64,000 bases of DNA from assembly GCA_018857735.1 (NCBI GenBank), contig JABMCL010002254.1, forward strand, positions 1,030,001 to 1,094,000, given 5' to 3'. This document shows positions 20,918-32,298 of the stretch, in pieces (within the stretch, counting starts at the first letter, position 1; every line of letters starts with the position of its first letter). The stretch comes from Alviniconcha marisindica (lineage: Eukaryota; Mollusca; Gastropoda; Provannidae). The notes under the pieces were generated by a model. It saw only the letters and a program-made list of their open reading frames with translations. It made no database searches and was not told the DNA's origin. The position numbers and the translations under genes are program-made.

Positions 20918-21192
20918 AGTGTACAGCAACGTTCATCAGTGTACAGCAACGTACAGCAACGTTCATCAGTGTACAGCAACGTTCATCAGTGTACAGCAAC
21001 GTTCATCAGAGTACAGCAACGTTCATCAGTGTACAGCAACGTACATCAGTGTACAGCAACGTACATCAGTGTACAGCAACGTTCATCAGTGTACAGCAAC
21101 GTTCAAGTAGTGTACAGCAACGTTCATCAGAGTACAGCAACGTTCATCAGTGTACAGCAACGTCATCAGTGTACAGCAACGTACATCAGAGT
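20918..21192. repeat. 20-bp minisatellite, ~13 units
   Basis: GTGTACAGCAACGTTCATCA repeats with single-base variants (ACATCA, AGAGTACAGC) and small indels. Frames of up to 137 codons across it are repeat translations. Confidence 0.95.
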
Positions 21193-21807
21193 CAGGCTCA
21201 GAGGCACGTGCAAGAGGCAAGAAATCGTGACCTTTGCCCTAAGCTTGAGTCATGCATCATTTTCCATTGGTGGAGCGAGTTAAAAACCATTACCGTAAAT
21301 TGATATGACAGGGTTTTGCCCCGATCACACTTCTTGTCTTGCCCCGAAGCACGTACGTGCAGCTGTCAGACAGTGTATGTGGATTTCAACGGAAATTGCA
21401 GATACGTCGGAGAGGAGAAAATCGAAATTTCGAAATCACATTAAAAAGAGAAAGAGTCGTAGGCCTCCGCTTGCACTCAGCAACGAGAGAGCTGTTCTGC
21501 TCTGATCGTTTGTTTAAACTTACATGTGAAATCAACACACAGTACCAGAATATCCTGGCCTTCACCGGCTATTGTAATTCCAGTAAACAAATCGTTGCGC
21601 AATGTGCATTCGCTCCAATCCACGTTTCAGAGTTTTTTTTACTCTGCAGTCTGCCTGATAGCCAAGCTGGCGCACACAGGTCTGAAAGGTCGGCATCACT
21701 TCCCCACCACGTGCTCAACCACTTCCCTACGTCAGTTGTTGCTGCTGTTGTTAGTATTAGTGTTGTTGTTGTTGATGCTGGTGCTGGTGTTGCTAAATCC
21801 TTTTGGT
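21193..21807. other. Unique sequence, no gene recognised
   Basis: A frame of 156 codons (21339-21809) covers most of this stretch, but a second plus frame and one minus frame overlap parts of it. Its right end is a TTG/GTT trinucleotide run. I recognise no domain, so I do not call a gene. Confidence 0.4.
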
Positions 21808-22260
21808 GATAATAATAATAATAAAGAGGATTTCTAGAGCGCCCATCTACCACACAAGGTGGCAGCACAGGGCGCTTTACAATAACACTAACCAACCACA
21901 CACACACACACACACACACACACAGCGTCGAAACGAGGGGATGGGCAGGGCTGTGAAAAACAGTTTATAAATAATTTTAAACAGGTGCGTCTTGAGGGCG
22001 GCTTTGAAAAAGGAGGTAGAATCAGAGCGGCGGAGTGTTTGAGCAAATTGTTCCAGACAGATGGGCCAGCATAAGAAAAAGATCTTTCACCAAATGTTTT
22101 TGTGTTTACACGGGGGTGACAAAGGTTCGTGTGTCAGATGCAGATCGTAATTGTCTTGCTGGAGTATAAGGTTGAAGGAGATCGGACAGATACTGAGGGG
22201 CTGTTCCAGAGATGGAATTGAAGCAGATAGTTGAAATTTTGTATTGAATGCGATGTGTTA
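21808..22260 (+). mobile_element. Interspersed repeat, longest copy of the CA-carrying family
   Basis: It opens with (AAT)n, then GATTTCTAGAGCGCCCATCT…GGGCGCTTTACAATAACAC, a (CA)n run (21898-21924), and about 330 bp more (GGTGCGTCTTGAGGGCGGC, ATTGTTCCAGACAGATGGG and so on). Short relatives of the opening block lie at 36375, 48822, 51645 and, reversed, 30545-30660. No open frame or terminal repeat identifies the class. Confidence 0.6.
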
Positions 22261-22375
22261 CTGGTAGCCAATGCAATGATAAGGTTGTTTCTGCTAACAG
22301 GTGGTTGTTTCTGGCCAGAGAGACACAGCTGTGTCTGGCATCGGTGATACACCTGGTTCAGGTGTTGCTGATACG

Positions 22376-22672
22376 GCTGTTTCTGGCCACAGCCATTTCT
22401 TGTCATAGCTGTTTCTGGTCACAGCAGATGGGCTATTTCTCTTTACAACTCTTTCTGGTCACGGTAGTAGGGCTGTTTCTCTTTACAACTCTTTCTGGTC
22501 ACGGTAACAGGGCTGTTTCTCTTTACAACTCTTTCTGGTCACGGTAATAGGGCTGTTTCTCTTTACAACTCTTTCTGGTCACGGCAGTAGGGCTGTTTCT
22601 CTTTACAACTCTTTCTGGTCACGGCAGTAGGGCTGTTTCTCTTTACAACTCTTTCTCGTCACGGTAATAGGG
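22376..22672. repeat. 40-bp minisatellite, ~7 units
   Basis: AGGGCTGTTTCTCTTTACAA with CTCTTTCTGGTCACGGTAAT repeats. The left flank (GCTGTTTCTGGTCACAG) looks like the older, shorter ancestor unit. Confidence 0.93.
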
Positions 22673-22825
22673 TTGGGTTGTTTGCGGTCAGTGGCTGTTT
22701 TTTAATTTTCGGCCGTTACTGTTCCACTTTGATATAGGTTTTTTACTTTGACGTAATGTGGTGTTTGCGTCACGTTTTACGGCCGTTACTGATCCATTGT
22801 CTAGTGTCTCTGTTTGTTACCGGCT

Positions 22826-22829
<4 letters not shown>

Positions 22830-22881
<52 letters not shown>
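22830..22881. repeat. (CT)n microsatellite
   Basis: About 50 bp of uninterrupted CT. Confidence 0.97.
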
Positions 22882-22886
<5 letters not shown>

Positions 22887-22959
22887 GTGATAAGTCATAT
22901 ATTTTCATATGAAACATTTCACTTACTCGTTCATACTTGTATGTACATAAATGACGCCA

Positions 22960-23135
22960 TGTCATTTTAGTTGTACTCTTCAACAACTTAGCAAGGACTA
23001 GTTGTGTTTTGACTGAACCTAACCTGCAGTCCTTGTAAAATAAAGTTTTCGAGTTCGAGTTCTCCCCTCCCCCCCCCCACTCCCTCTCTCTCTCTCTCTC
23101 TCTCTCCCCCCCCCCCCCCCTCCCCCCCTTCACTC
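22960..23135 (+). other. Probable retrotransposon 3' end running into CT/C-rich tract
   Basis: CCTTGTAAAATAAAG (AATAAA at 23039-23044) is followed by TTTTCGAGTTCGAG, a short hexamer-repeat tail. CT and poly-C sequence follows to 23128. The layout matches the LINE 3' end at 8740, but too little is left to assign a family. Confidence 0.4.
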
Positions 23136-24010
23136 TCACTCACTCACCCGTCCTGAGATGACCGTGTCCGGTTGACAGGAAATAGCATCCACTGATTTAC
23201 TTTCACACTCTGTGTCACTGTCTGTCACTCTATCTCTTCTGCCTCTCTCTGTCTCTGTTGGCACTGTCTCCGGGTCTTGTCTCTCCCCTCCCTTCCCCCC
23301 CCCCCCCCCCCCCCCCGTCTCTCTGAATACGGAGACCTGCTGGTCAGCACTAGTGCGGAAGGCAGCAGCTGAGTTTTGTATGGTGAATCCTGGTTAAGGA
23401 GTAGGCCTGTTGCCACCTTGGAGACGCCCCCTGGTGACCCAGAAACGGCCAGTGGCCCCGGAGGCCAGCGTGGCACCGCGTCATCCTTGACCCGCCCGGT
23501 CTGACGGCCCGTCAGCAGGGGAACCGCATAGGCCTCTTGCGCTGCTGGCTGCTGGCGGGGGGCAGTCACCTTGGCCCCAGGGGGCGCCACTGCTGCTCTC
23601 TGTTCACCTCTACACACTCCTGTCGCCAGGGGGCGCCACTGCTGCTCTCTGTTCACCTCTACACATTCCTGTCGCCACGGGCTGCCTTGACCCGGGCCAC
23701 ACTCGCACAGACGTTCACTCAACCCCCCACCCCCCACACCCCCACCCCCTCCCACCCTCGTCCCCTGCCTTCGTTAGGGAGAGAAGCGTAAGGGACGGGA
23801 AAGTTCAGAGGCTGTGTTGATGATCGGGATGAAAGGGGTATGCAGGGGTGGGGTGCTACTGGGGAAGGGGGGGGGGTGACCGTAAAAAACAAACTGCTGA
23901 CACGTGGCGATGAGTTGCGGACGGAAGAGAGCAGAAGCAGACAAAAGACAGAAGACAACGGTGCTGGGCTGTTAAAGGGACAGACGACCAAGAGACGTAT
24001 TTTGTCCCAC
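23136..24010. other. GC-rich unique sequence with poly-C run and short duplication
   Basis: Contains a C run (about 23297-23316) and a 49-bp unit (GGGGGCGCCACTGCTGCTCT with CTGTTCACCTC) in two copies at 23580-23680. Frames on both strands here (up to 176 codons, minus 23225-23755) overlap and show no domain. Confidence 0.5.
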
Positions 24011-24021
24011 AATTAGAAATA

Positions 24022-24053
24022 ATAGTAACACCAATAATAATAATAATGACTAG

Positions 24054-24121
<68 letters not shown>
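24022..24121. repeat. Trinucleotide cluster (AAT)n-(ACT)n-(GCT)n-(GAT)n
   Basis: Four trinucleotide runs follow one another, each differing by one base from its neighbour. This is consistent with mutation and re-expansion within a single ancestral tract. Confidence 0.9.
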
Positions 24122-24277
24122 CTAAAACCTAAAACAGATTATTTTTTTTGAAACGTCTCTTCAGTTTAGATTGGTTACGTAAGTGCGATCTGCGAGTGGC
24201 CATTTGGCTTGCATCCCCCATAGCTCAGCTGATGCCACGTCCCTCAGGTGAGAGACGGGACACGTTTCCGTAGGGCG

Positions 24278-24470
24278 ATGGAGTCTTCCGGAAAGGAGCA
24301 TGACTTCTCCAGGTGTGTTTAAGACTTCGTTAGTGTGTTTAGTCCCGGAGGACTTCTCCAACTGTGTTCGGGACTTCGTTAGTATATTTATTCCCGGAGG
24401 ACTTCTCCAGCTGTGTTTAAGGCTTCGTTAGTATGTTTAGTCCAACAGGACGTCTCCAGCTGAGATGATA
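24278..24470. repeat. 49-bp minisatellite, ~3.5 units
   Basis: GACTTCTCCAGGTGTGTTTA with AGACTTCGTTAG repeats about every 49 bases. Units are moderately diverged. Confidence 0.85.
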
Positions 24471-25405
24471 CTTTGGTTTATTGTTTAAAATGCTCGATTT
24501 AGTGTAAGCCGAATTTTGTGTACGGGTTTCGTGTTTGGTAATGAAGAGATCTGAGACATGAAACACCGTCAACTGTCACAGCCTGCCTGTCGCATACCGC
24601 GGCGTTCAGGGCGTCTGGTCTTGAGCGGTAAGAGCACGTGATACGCGGCTGTGGTCACAGGCTGTGCTAACAGGAGCTAAAGCCCTCTCTTTTTCTCAAC
24701 ACGGCTACAAAAATCAATGGGGGACTTTAAAATATCATCATCATCCTTAATTTTCAGCTGTATTTGGTGTTTGTTATATGCATTGGACCAGCCGCGTTTT
24801 GAGACAGCTGGTTCCTTTAATGCGGTCAACTCACACCCCCGCCCCCCCACAATACGGTCAATCCCCCACACACACACACCCACACTGACCCCCCACCCCA
24901 CCCCACACACACAGTACGGTCACCCCCCCTCCCCCTGTTCCCCGCCGTTCCTTGACCTGAAACCTCGACTACTGATCCCACGGCACCAGAGGTAACCCCA
25001 CACCACAGGAAGTCTAATCAGCTGTGAATGAAGATGTGGACGCTGTTGCTGTGATGAGTATCTGTTTTGTGTATCAAGGTGACCTTTTAAAGGATTCAGC
25101 CAATGAAAAGCCTGGAGAGTGAATGAACCCAGATAAGCTATTTATGACGGTGTACTACGTTACGTAGGTCGTACGAGCGCTGTGACGCTTTCGCACCCCG
25201 CTACAGGAACACAGCCTCCTGTACGTTTCTGACGGTACGTTGCTGTGGAAAGCTGTGTCTGTGGTCCACAAACTAGTTCACTTTTACACTGAGACAGGGG
25301 GGCGCCAGAGACTGTCGCGTGGTTTTCAGCGTGGAGCGCAGGACTTTGCAACAGTCCCGAACAGAATCAGATACAGCCCACATTATTCACTACCACTGAA
25401 ACAGT
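24471..25405. other. Unique sequence, no gene recognised
   Basis: Contains a CCCC/CACACA-rich patch (24830-24935). Short frames on both strands, none convincing. The second SINE is inserted at its right end. Confidence 0.4.
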
Positions 25406-25419
25406 CTTCAGGTTCCACA
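25406..25419. repeat. Target-site duplication, left copy (SINE at 25420)
   Basis: CTTCAGGTTCCACA, identical to 25750-25763. Confidence 0.9.
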
Positions 25420-25749
25420 GTCAGCCGGTTTGGCCTAGCGGTAAGGCGTTAGGCTGGTAAGCGGAGGGACCTCGGTTCGATACCGCTTCGGCTCTCCTGT
25501 GTCTTCAAAAAGGTTGTGGTTTGTGGACACTGTCTTCTGACTTTGTCCATTACTTCCTACTGAAACATTAAAATGGCTCTCATCGCTGTCCAGCTGAATG
25601 CAGGAATCATTCTGGTGGTGACAGTGTAGCGATAGTATATATTCTCCCTCTTGCCCCACCTCCATAGCCCCCCCCCCCCCCCCCCCACCTTCTCCCCGTC
25701 CCTAATAAGCCTTATGGTTTTTGTGGACGTTAAGCACCATGTTTACTTA
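25420..25749 (+). mobile_element. tRNA-derived SINE, full length, with 14-bp target-site duplication
   Basis: Second member of the family at 5438. A box TGGCCTAGCGG at 25431-25441 and B box GGTTCGATACC at 25474-25484 have the same 43-bp spacing as the first copy. The body is the same, with a longer C-run (about 25668-25686). The same GTGGACGTTAAGCACCATG end and a short TTAC tail follow. CTTCAGGTTCCACA flanks both sides (25406-25419, 25750-25763). Both pol III boxes are intact, so it could in principle be transcribed. Confidence 0.93.
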
Positions 25750-25763
25750 CTTCAGGTTCCACA
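25750..25763. repeat. Target-site duplication, right copy (SINE at 25420)
   Basis: CTTCAGGTTCCACA, identical to 25406-25419. Its first base may belong to the TTAC tail. Confidence 0.88.
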
Positions 25764-26055
25764 TCCAACCAAACCACGAACCTGGTTCCGAAGCGAACTG
25801 CTGTTTACAGATCTTTCCCCCAAAGGCCCATTTCACGCTAGAGTTCTCGTCACCTTTTGCTTGGCGTTTCCCTGTTTGCCGATCCAGAAAGCGAAAACTC
25901 CACCATCACCGCGCTCACAGAGACCCAACGAGGGAACCCGCCTCAAAGCGAAGGCGGTCCCCACTCACTGCGTGCAGCTGGCGGCGTGTCGTACGCGGCA
26001 ACAATCAGCTGGGACTGCCTCCACAGGGGACACGAAGACTGGGGGAAAGGGAGGT

Positions 26056-26376
26056 GGCGGCAACAGTCGCTTTGGTGTTGGCGGCAACAGTCGCTTTGGT
26101 GTTGGCGGCAACCGTCGCTTTGGTGTTGGCGGCAACCGTCAATTAGGTGTTGGCGGCAACAGTCAATTAGGTGTTGGCGGCAACAGTCAATTTGGTGTTG
26201 GTGGCAACAGTCGCTTTGGTGTTGGCGGCAACAGTCGCTTTGGTGTTGGTGGCAACAGTCGCTTTGGTGTTGGCGGCAACAGTCGCTTTGATGTTGGCGG
26301 CAACAGTCGCTTTGGTGTTGGTGGCAACAGTCGCTTTGGTGTTGGCGGCAACAGTCGCTTTGGTGTTGGTGGCGTG
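26056..26376. repeat. 24-bp minisatellite, 13 units
   Basis: GGCAACAGTCGCTTTGGTGT with TGGC or TGGT repeats every 24 bases. The plus frame reads GGNSRFGV octapeptides within a 375-codon open frame (25651-26778). That frame also translates the SINE tail and a TTG/GCT trinucleotide tract, and other frames are open too, so coding is unlikely. Confidence 0.95.
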
Positions 26377-26394
26377 CCAGCATTGTCCGCACCG

Positions 26395-26690
26395 CTTACA
26401 CTTGCTGTTGCTGTTCCTGCTGCTGGCTTTACTGTAGCTGCTGATGCGCCTGTTGCTGTTGGTGTTGTTGTTGTGGCTGCTGCCTTTGTGTCTGATGCTG
26501 TTGTTCTTGCTGTTGTTGTGATTGCTGCTGGTGGATTTTACTGTTGCTGGTGGTGGTGGCGGTGCTGTCGCTATTGTAGTTGCTTGTGCTGTTGCTGTAT
26601 TGTTGCACTTGGTATTGTTGTTGTCGTTGTTGTTGATGCTATTTTTTCTGTTATTGTTGCTGTTTGGTTGTTGATGATTCTTTTGTCGCT
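26395..26690. repeat. Degenerate GTT/GCT trinucleotide tract
   Basis: About 300 bp of mixed TTG, GCT and GGT triplets, probably a decayed trinucleotide microsatellite. Confidence 0.8.
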
Positions 26691-26905
26691 GCTCTTTGTA
26701 ACTCAAAAGGTTGACCAAAACCTAACGACTGTAGGACAAGGGGGAATACTCCGGGATGCTGTTCCAATCCGGCTTTAACCTTCACACGCTTTCGATGATG
26801 ATTCCAGCGCCCTAGCCGTTGGGCTCCGCCATCTTGGGGAGGTCGTGTGAGACGTTTTGTCGTCAGCGAGTCAACATCGACATGTGCTGGTGGACGTAAT
26901 GGACA
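26691..26905. other. Short unique stretch with a minus-strand YY1-type motif
   Basis: CCGCCATCTT (26826-26835) is the reverse complement of AAGATGGCGG. The minus-strand frame from that ATG is only six codons, so on its own this is weak. Confidence 0.25.
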
Positions 26906-27785
26906 CTGGTGTCTGCTGGCCTGTGTGACTGACGGGCATTGGCGGGTTTGTCTGGTGTCTGCTGGCCTGTGTGACTGACGGGCATTGGCGGGTTTGTCTG
27001 GTGTCTGCTGGCTTGTGTGACTGACGGGCATTGGCGGGTTTGTCTGGTGTCTGCTGGCCTGTGTGACTGACGGGCATTGGCGGGTTTGTCTGGTGTCTGC
27101 TGGCCTGTGTGACTGACGGGCATTGGCGGGTTTGTCTGGTGTCTGCTGGCCTGTGTGACTGACGGGCATTGGCGGGTTTGTCTGGTGTCTGCTGGCCTGT
27201 GTGACTGACGGGCATTGGCGGGTTTGTCTGGTGTCTGCTGGCCTGTGTGACTGACGGGCATTGGCGGGTTTGTCTGGTGTCTGCTGGCCTGTGTGACTGA
27301 CGGGCATTGGCGGGTTTGTCTGGTGTCTGCTGGCCTGTGTGTCTGACGGGCATTGGCGGGTTTGTCTGGTGTCTGCTGGCCTGTGTGTCTGACGGGCATT
27401 GGCGGGTTTGTCTGGTGTCTGCTGGCCTGTGTGACTGACGGGCATTGGCGGGTTTGTCTGGTGTCTGCTGGCCTGTGTGACTGACGGGCATTGGCGGGTT
27501 TGTCTGGTGTCTGCTGGCCTGTGTGCTGACGGGCATTGGCGGGTTTGTCTGGTGTCTGCTGGCCTGTGTGACTGACGGGCATTGGCGGGTTTGTCTGGTG
27601 TCTGCTGGCCTGTGTGACTGACGGGCATTGGCGGGTTTGTCTGGTGTCTGCTGGCCTGTGTGTCTGACGGGCATTGGCGGGTTTGTCTGGTGTCTGCTGG
27701 CCTGTGTGACTGACGGGCATTGGCGGGTTTGTCTGGTGTCTGCTGGCCTGTGTGACTGACGGGCATTGGCGGGTTTGTCTGGCGA
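26906..27785. repeat. 46-bp minisatellite, ~19 units, very homogeneous
   Basis: GTGTCTGCTGGCCTGTGTGA with CTGACGGGCATTGGCGG repeats over 0.88 kb. Almost the only variants are an A/T change (GTGACTGAC or GTGTCTGAC), one single-base deletion (about 27523) and one C/T change. The uniformity implies recent amplification and probable length polymorphism. All three minus-strand frames are open (up to 413 codons) because 46 is not a multiple of three. Confidence 0.97.
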
Positions 27786-27932
27786 GACGTCGTGGTGGCT
27801 GAGCGTGCAAAGGAAGGGGTCGGGACGTTTGGCTGCCGGGTCATCGTCATCAGCCACTTCACTGGCCATGAAATTGAATTCAGACTCAGCAACGTCTAAT
27901 CAAAGTACCGTTTGCAGCGGCAGGCAGCCCAT

Positions 27933-27937
<5 letters not shown>

Positions 27938-28002
<65 letters not shown>

Positions 28003-28076
28003 ACTCACTCACACACACACACACACACACAACAACACACACACACACACACACACACACACCACACACACACACA

Positions 28077-28133
<57 letters not shown>
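27938..28133. repeat. (CT)n-(CA)n compound microsatellite
   Basis: A CT run (27938-27998) passes through ACTC repeats into (CA)n with CAAC and ACC interruptions to 28133. Confidence 0.96.
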
Positions 28134-28374
28134 ATTACTGAAGCTGTCCCATTTTACAACGAAGACGTCAGCGATGTAGGACATTGCCTGCACTGTGTGA
28201 CCAGCATTTGACGTGGTCAGTCAGGTCCACGCGGAACCGAAACGGCCACGCTGATGGCTACAGTTTCCCGTGCTCCGTAATACCGTCAGCCCCGCCCCCT
28301 TATGAGGCAACAGTCCGTGTGCACGCCCACAGCTAGCCTCCTGTACGACTTTGCCTTCAATCCGACAGCAGATT

Positions 28375-28680
28375 GCAGTCATCTGTTTCTGGCAGCTGTA
28401 TATCCGGTTATGTTATATAGACACCTGTTTCTGGTAGCAGTATATCCGGTTATGTTATATAGCCATCTGTTTCTGGCAGCTGTATATCCGGTTATGTTAT
28501 ATAGACACCTGTTTCTGGTAGCAGTATTCCGGTTATGTTATATAGACACCTGTTTCTGGTAGCAGTATTTCCGGTTATGTTATATAGACACCTGTTTCTG
28601 GTAGCAGTATTTCCGGTTATGTTATATAGACACCTGTTTCTGGTAGCAGTATATCCGGTTATGTTATATAGACACCCGTT
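28375..28680. repeat. 42-bp minisatellite, ~7 units
   Basis: CACCTGTTTCTGGTAGCAGT with ATATCCGGTTATGTTATATA repeats. Each unit carries TATA-like sequence (TTATATAGA), but as a tandem repeat this is not evidence of a promoter. Confidence 0.93.
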
Positions 28681-28764
28681 TGCTGTTCTGTTATGGGACA
28701 GCCGTCATCCCGCTAATGTCACCATGCGCTGACCTCGGTTGGAAAACCGGCTGATTCGTCAGGT

Positions 28765-28880
28765 GTTCGGTAAAAAGAAATTCTATTCTCGACCTCGTGA
28801 CCTTTTGCACATGGACCAGTCAGGGGCGAACACGTTTTCGGTAAAAAGAAGTTCAGTTCTCGACCCGGTGACCTTTTGGA
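28765..28880. repeat. 71-bp duplication, ~1.6 units
   Basis: TCGGTAAAAAGAA…TCTCGACC…GTGACCTTTTG occurs at 28767 and 28838. Confidence 0.8.
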
Positions 28881-29555
28881 CATTGACAATCGAGGGTGGA
28901 TAAGCTAGAGAGAGAGATGATACAGGTGATGTAATGGTTATTATTAGCTGTAATGCTATTAAGGTACAATGTTATTCGCTGTAGCAGTTGTATTTTATGA
29001 CGGTTCAGTTCTGAATGTAGTGCTGATGTTGTGTTATCTGCCAATTTTCATTTTTGTTTTCTTTTGTTGTAGGTATCAAGTTTCCTTTTTGTGAGTTGGA
29101 TGCATGCGTGGTGTTCATAACAATGGCACCATGGCTCGTTTAGTCTGGGTAGTAGAGTGGTCAAGGATTCTTGTTGTATGGGACTAACAGTTAAAATAAA
29201 TGAACCAACACCAACAATATGATCCTTGTAGCTTTAATAGACGAAAGTAACATGTTTATACACACCTAATATCTCAGCTGATTTCTGACAGCTGTCGGAC
29301 ACGGGCCGCTATGCACGCGGAGAGAAGACTGACCTGGCAGTTGTAATCCACGCAGTGGGCGATTTGTCATTCTAGAAGCAAGCAAACATGGTGGCGTTGT
29401 AATCGCTGGGCTTCTTGCAGTCCCTGCCAAGCCTAGGCTGTGCATGTATCCGCCATGCTCCGTTTGGTCCTCCACAGCGCGGCCTGTGTGATCGACTGGC
29501 GGAGTTCTAGTGTTTACTTGCCTTCCACCACCAAACAGAGGCAATCTGCATGTAG
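28881..29555. other. Unique sequence, no gene recognised
   Basis: AT-rich on the left, with GTTAAAATAAATG near 29190, a possible poly(A) signal or decayed retroelement end, then mixed composition. Short frames on both strands without domains. Confidence 0.4.
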
Positions 29556-29556
29556 G

Positions 29557-29558
<2 letters not shown>

Positions 29559-29621
<63 letters not shown>

Positions 29622-29643
29622 CCCCCCCTCCCTCCCTCCCTCC

Positions 29644-29696
<53 letters not shown>

Positions 29697-29735
29697 CCCC
29701 CCCCTCCCCCCCCCCCCTCCCTCTCTCTCTCTCTC

Positions 29736-29801
<66 letters not shown>
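29559..29801. repeat. (CT)n with C-rich interruptions
   Basis: About 240 bp of CT with CCCCC/CCCT blocks at 29619-29645 and 29696-29722. A long polypyrimidine tract, able to form triplex (H-DNA). Confidence 0.96.
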
Positions 29802-29804
<3 letters not shown>

Positions 29805-30092
29805 CACAAATACCAATTGCGTTTCCATGTATATCATTTTGCGACCTATACACTTTGTTCTACGGCCATGTGTGCGTGTGACACATGTTATGCAGCTGAA
29901 TCCGAATCTGCGTCCACATCAGACTGCGTGTGTTTTCTGCTAGATTGTCTACTGATGTGGCTACCAACTGATTCATGTCAGTAATTCATGAGTGCATTTT
30001 TGTCGTCACGAAAACCTAGAACAATTTGCACCTACTTTTGTGAACCAGGTTAGCAATGCATTGTGAAAGTAACTGTGCCTGCAGCTGCACGA

Positions 30093-30200
30093 TGCCACAC
30101 AGGCCTACATACCGTTATCCATAGCTCCACACAGGCCTTCAGACCGTTATCCATAACTCCACACTGGCCTACAGACCGTTATCCATAGCTCCACATTGGG
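30093..30200. repeat. 32-bp minisatellite, ~3 units
   Basis: CCACACAGGCCTACA…CCGTTATCCATAGCT repeats at 30095, 30127 and 30159, with a partial copy at 30191. Confidence 0.85.
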
Positions 30201-30544
30201 CCCGTCGCCGTCACGTGACACATTGCTGACATCACCTCTTTCCGCGCACGCAGTTCATGCTCCCCGACACTTGCATTCCACGCATGCATACCAGAATGTC
30301 TGCATTCGGCGCATACCCGAATGTTGGCACGGCGAGTTATAGTACAGTGGCACTGTTTGCTATTGTGATGCTCATAGACGGTGCCTTAGGAAACTCCTCA
30401 AAGTGCAAGTGGTACTGCCGTGCAAATTATAACATGATCACACCTGTTGAAGAAAATCGTAACGTACTTCTTGCCATGCTCGGCCGATTGGTGGCACCTT
30501 TTCATGTGAGGAAAAAAAAGACAGAAAAAAAAGACAGCATATCA
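30201..30544. other. Unique sequence, no gene recognised
   Basis: A plus frame of 114 codons (30257-30601) starts with a hydrophobic-looking segment, but it runs into the interspersed repeat to the right and shows no domain. Not called. Confidence 0.35.
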
Positions 30545-30660
30545 ACACATATTGTTGTTGATCTTGTAAAGCGCTGTGTGCTCCTGCACCCTTGTCTGTG
30601 AGATATGATGTTATAGAAGCGGCCGTTATTACTAGTAGTAGTAGTAGTAGTAAAATTAGC
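30545..30660 (-). mobile_element. Reverse-oriented copy of the CA-carrying interspersed repeat head
   Basis: On the minus strand this reads (ACT)n, AGTAATAACGGCCGCTTCTAT, ACAAGGGTGCAGGAGCAC and GCGCTTTACAAG, the same order as the repeat at 21808. Confidence 0.6.
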
Positions 30661-30666
30661 ATTAGT

Positions 30667-30956
<290 letters not shown>

Positions 30957-31559
30957 GCCCGCGCGCGTGCAGGAGCACGCACACATAGAAAGACAGAAAG
31001 AGAGAGTCGCACACCACGCCTTAGTAACTGAAATCTTTCAAAGGGAGAATAGCAATAACGGAATCAAAGATTGCCGCTTCCTGTATCATCTCGTGTCCGA
31101 GTATCGGTATTCTGTGGCTATGACGTCAGATCTAGTCTGAATTAACGTGCTGTGTTTGAAAACAGTACAGGCTACACCAAAAATAAACGTTTTCTTAACT
31201 AGAGGCATCGTAGTTTGATATCGCTTTTAAGTGAAAATTTGAGCTCCACATTCATGTCAAAAGATTAACGATGTGTACGCCAACGCACTCTCCTTACCGC
31301 AATTGATTGTTTAATTTAAAAGGTGCAACAAAACCGGAGAAATTAGTGTCATTGTCTGACCAAACATGTCGCAATGTCTAGCGCCATGGTTTCCTTTTAC
31401 GTTTAACTCAGACCTATTAAACCCTCGCTGAACATGCGTGTGCAGGCTCTTGCTGATTCAACAGATTCGCTCCGCTGTTTGTTCCAATTCGAATAGGCCC
31501 AGATTTGACTGAATACGGGAATGTATGCGTCAGACAGTCTGCTGTCTATGGGCGTGCAC

Positions 31560-31560
<1 letters not shown>
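30957..31560. other. Unique sequence, no gene seen
   Basis: AT-rich unique DNA without recognisable exons or repeats. Confidence 0.4.
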
Positions 31561-31630
<70 letters not shown>

Positions 31631-31756
31631 TGCGTGTATGCCTGTGCGTGTGTGTGTGTGCGCGCGCGCGCGTATGCTTGTGTGTGTCTGTGTGTATGCG
31701 TGTGCGTGTGCGTGCGCGTGCGTGTGCGTGTGCGTGCGCGTGCGCGCGTATGCTTT

Positions 31757-31827
<71 letters not shown>

Positions 31828-31828
31828 A
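31561..31828. repeat. (TG)n with (CG)/(TGCG) block
   Basis: Pure TG, then GCGCGCGCGC and GTGCGTGCGC interruptions (31660-31750), then TG again. A strong Z-DNA candidate. Confidence 0.97.
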
Positions 31829-32298
31829 GGGGAGGAGAGAAGAAATATAAAGATAAAAGAGGCAAGAGGCAATAGGCAGGTTTATAACCTGGAAAACGGA
31901 GAGCGCGAACAACGCTGTCTCCTCAGTCTCTTTCTTTTTCACGGTCCAGCAGAGCGGAGGGAGCAGTCCGCACCCTGAGCGTCTCACAAGGTCACAGCCC
32001 GACAGGACGGCAGGTAGGTAGGCAGTGTTGCTTAATGTCCTCAGATGTCAGTTGACATATTAGGGACAAGCTGAGACCAATGCCGAAGCATGGTTCAGTA
32101 TAGTTTTACGTCCACGGAAACCAGAAGGCTCGTTAGGATGGACAGCCCAGGACGGCCACCACGACTCTCACACAGCTCCTGAACTATTACAGGACGGTGT
32201 CCAGTAGCTGGGTTTTATACACAGTGTGACTGGCACATGTCACGTTAAACAATCAGCTCGTATGGACAGAAGTGTGTGAGGACTGGGGCTGCTCCTCT
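31829..32298. other. Unique sequence, no gene seen
   Basis: No repeat or coding feature recognised. Confidence 0.35.

Noticed and set aside
25651..26778. 375-codon frame with Gly-rich octapeptides
   Set aside because: It includes the SINE tail, a 24-bp array and a trinucleotide tract; alternative frames are also open, and there is no start or splice support.
26651..27892. 413-codon minus-strand frame
   Set aside because: All three minus frames are open across the 46-bp array.
28375..28680. Series of TATA boxes (TTATATAGA)
   Set aside because: Part of a 42-bp tandem unit without other promoter features.
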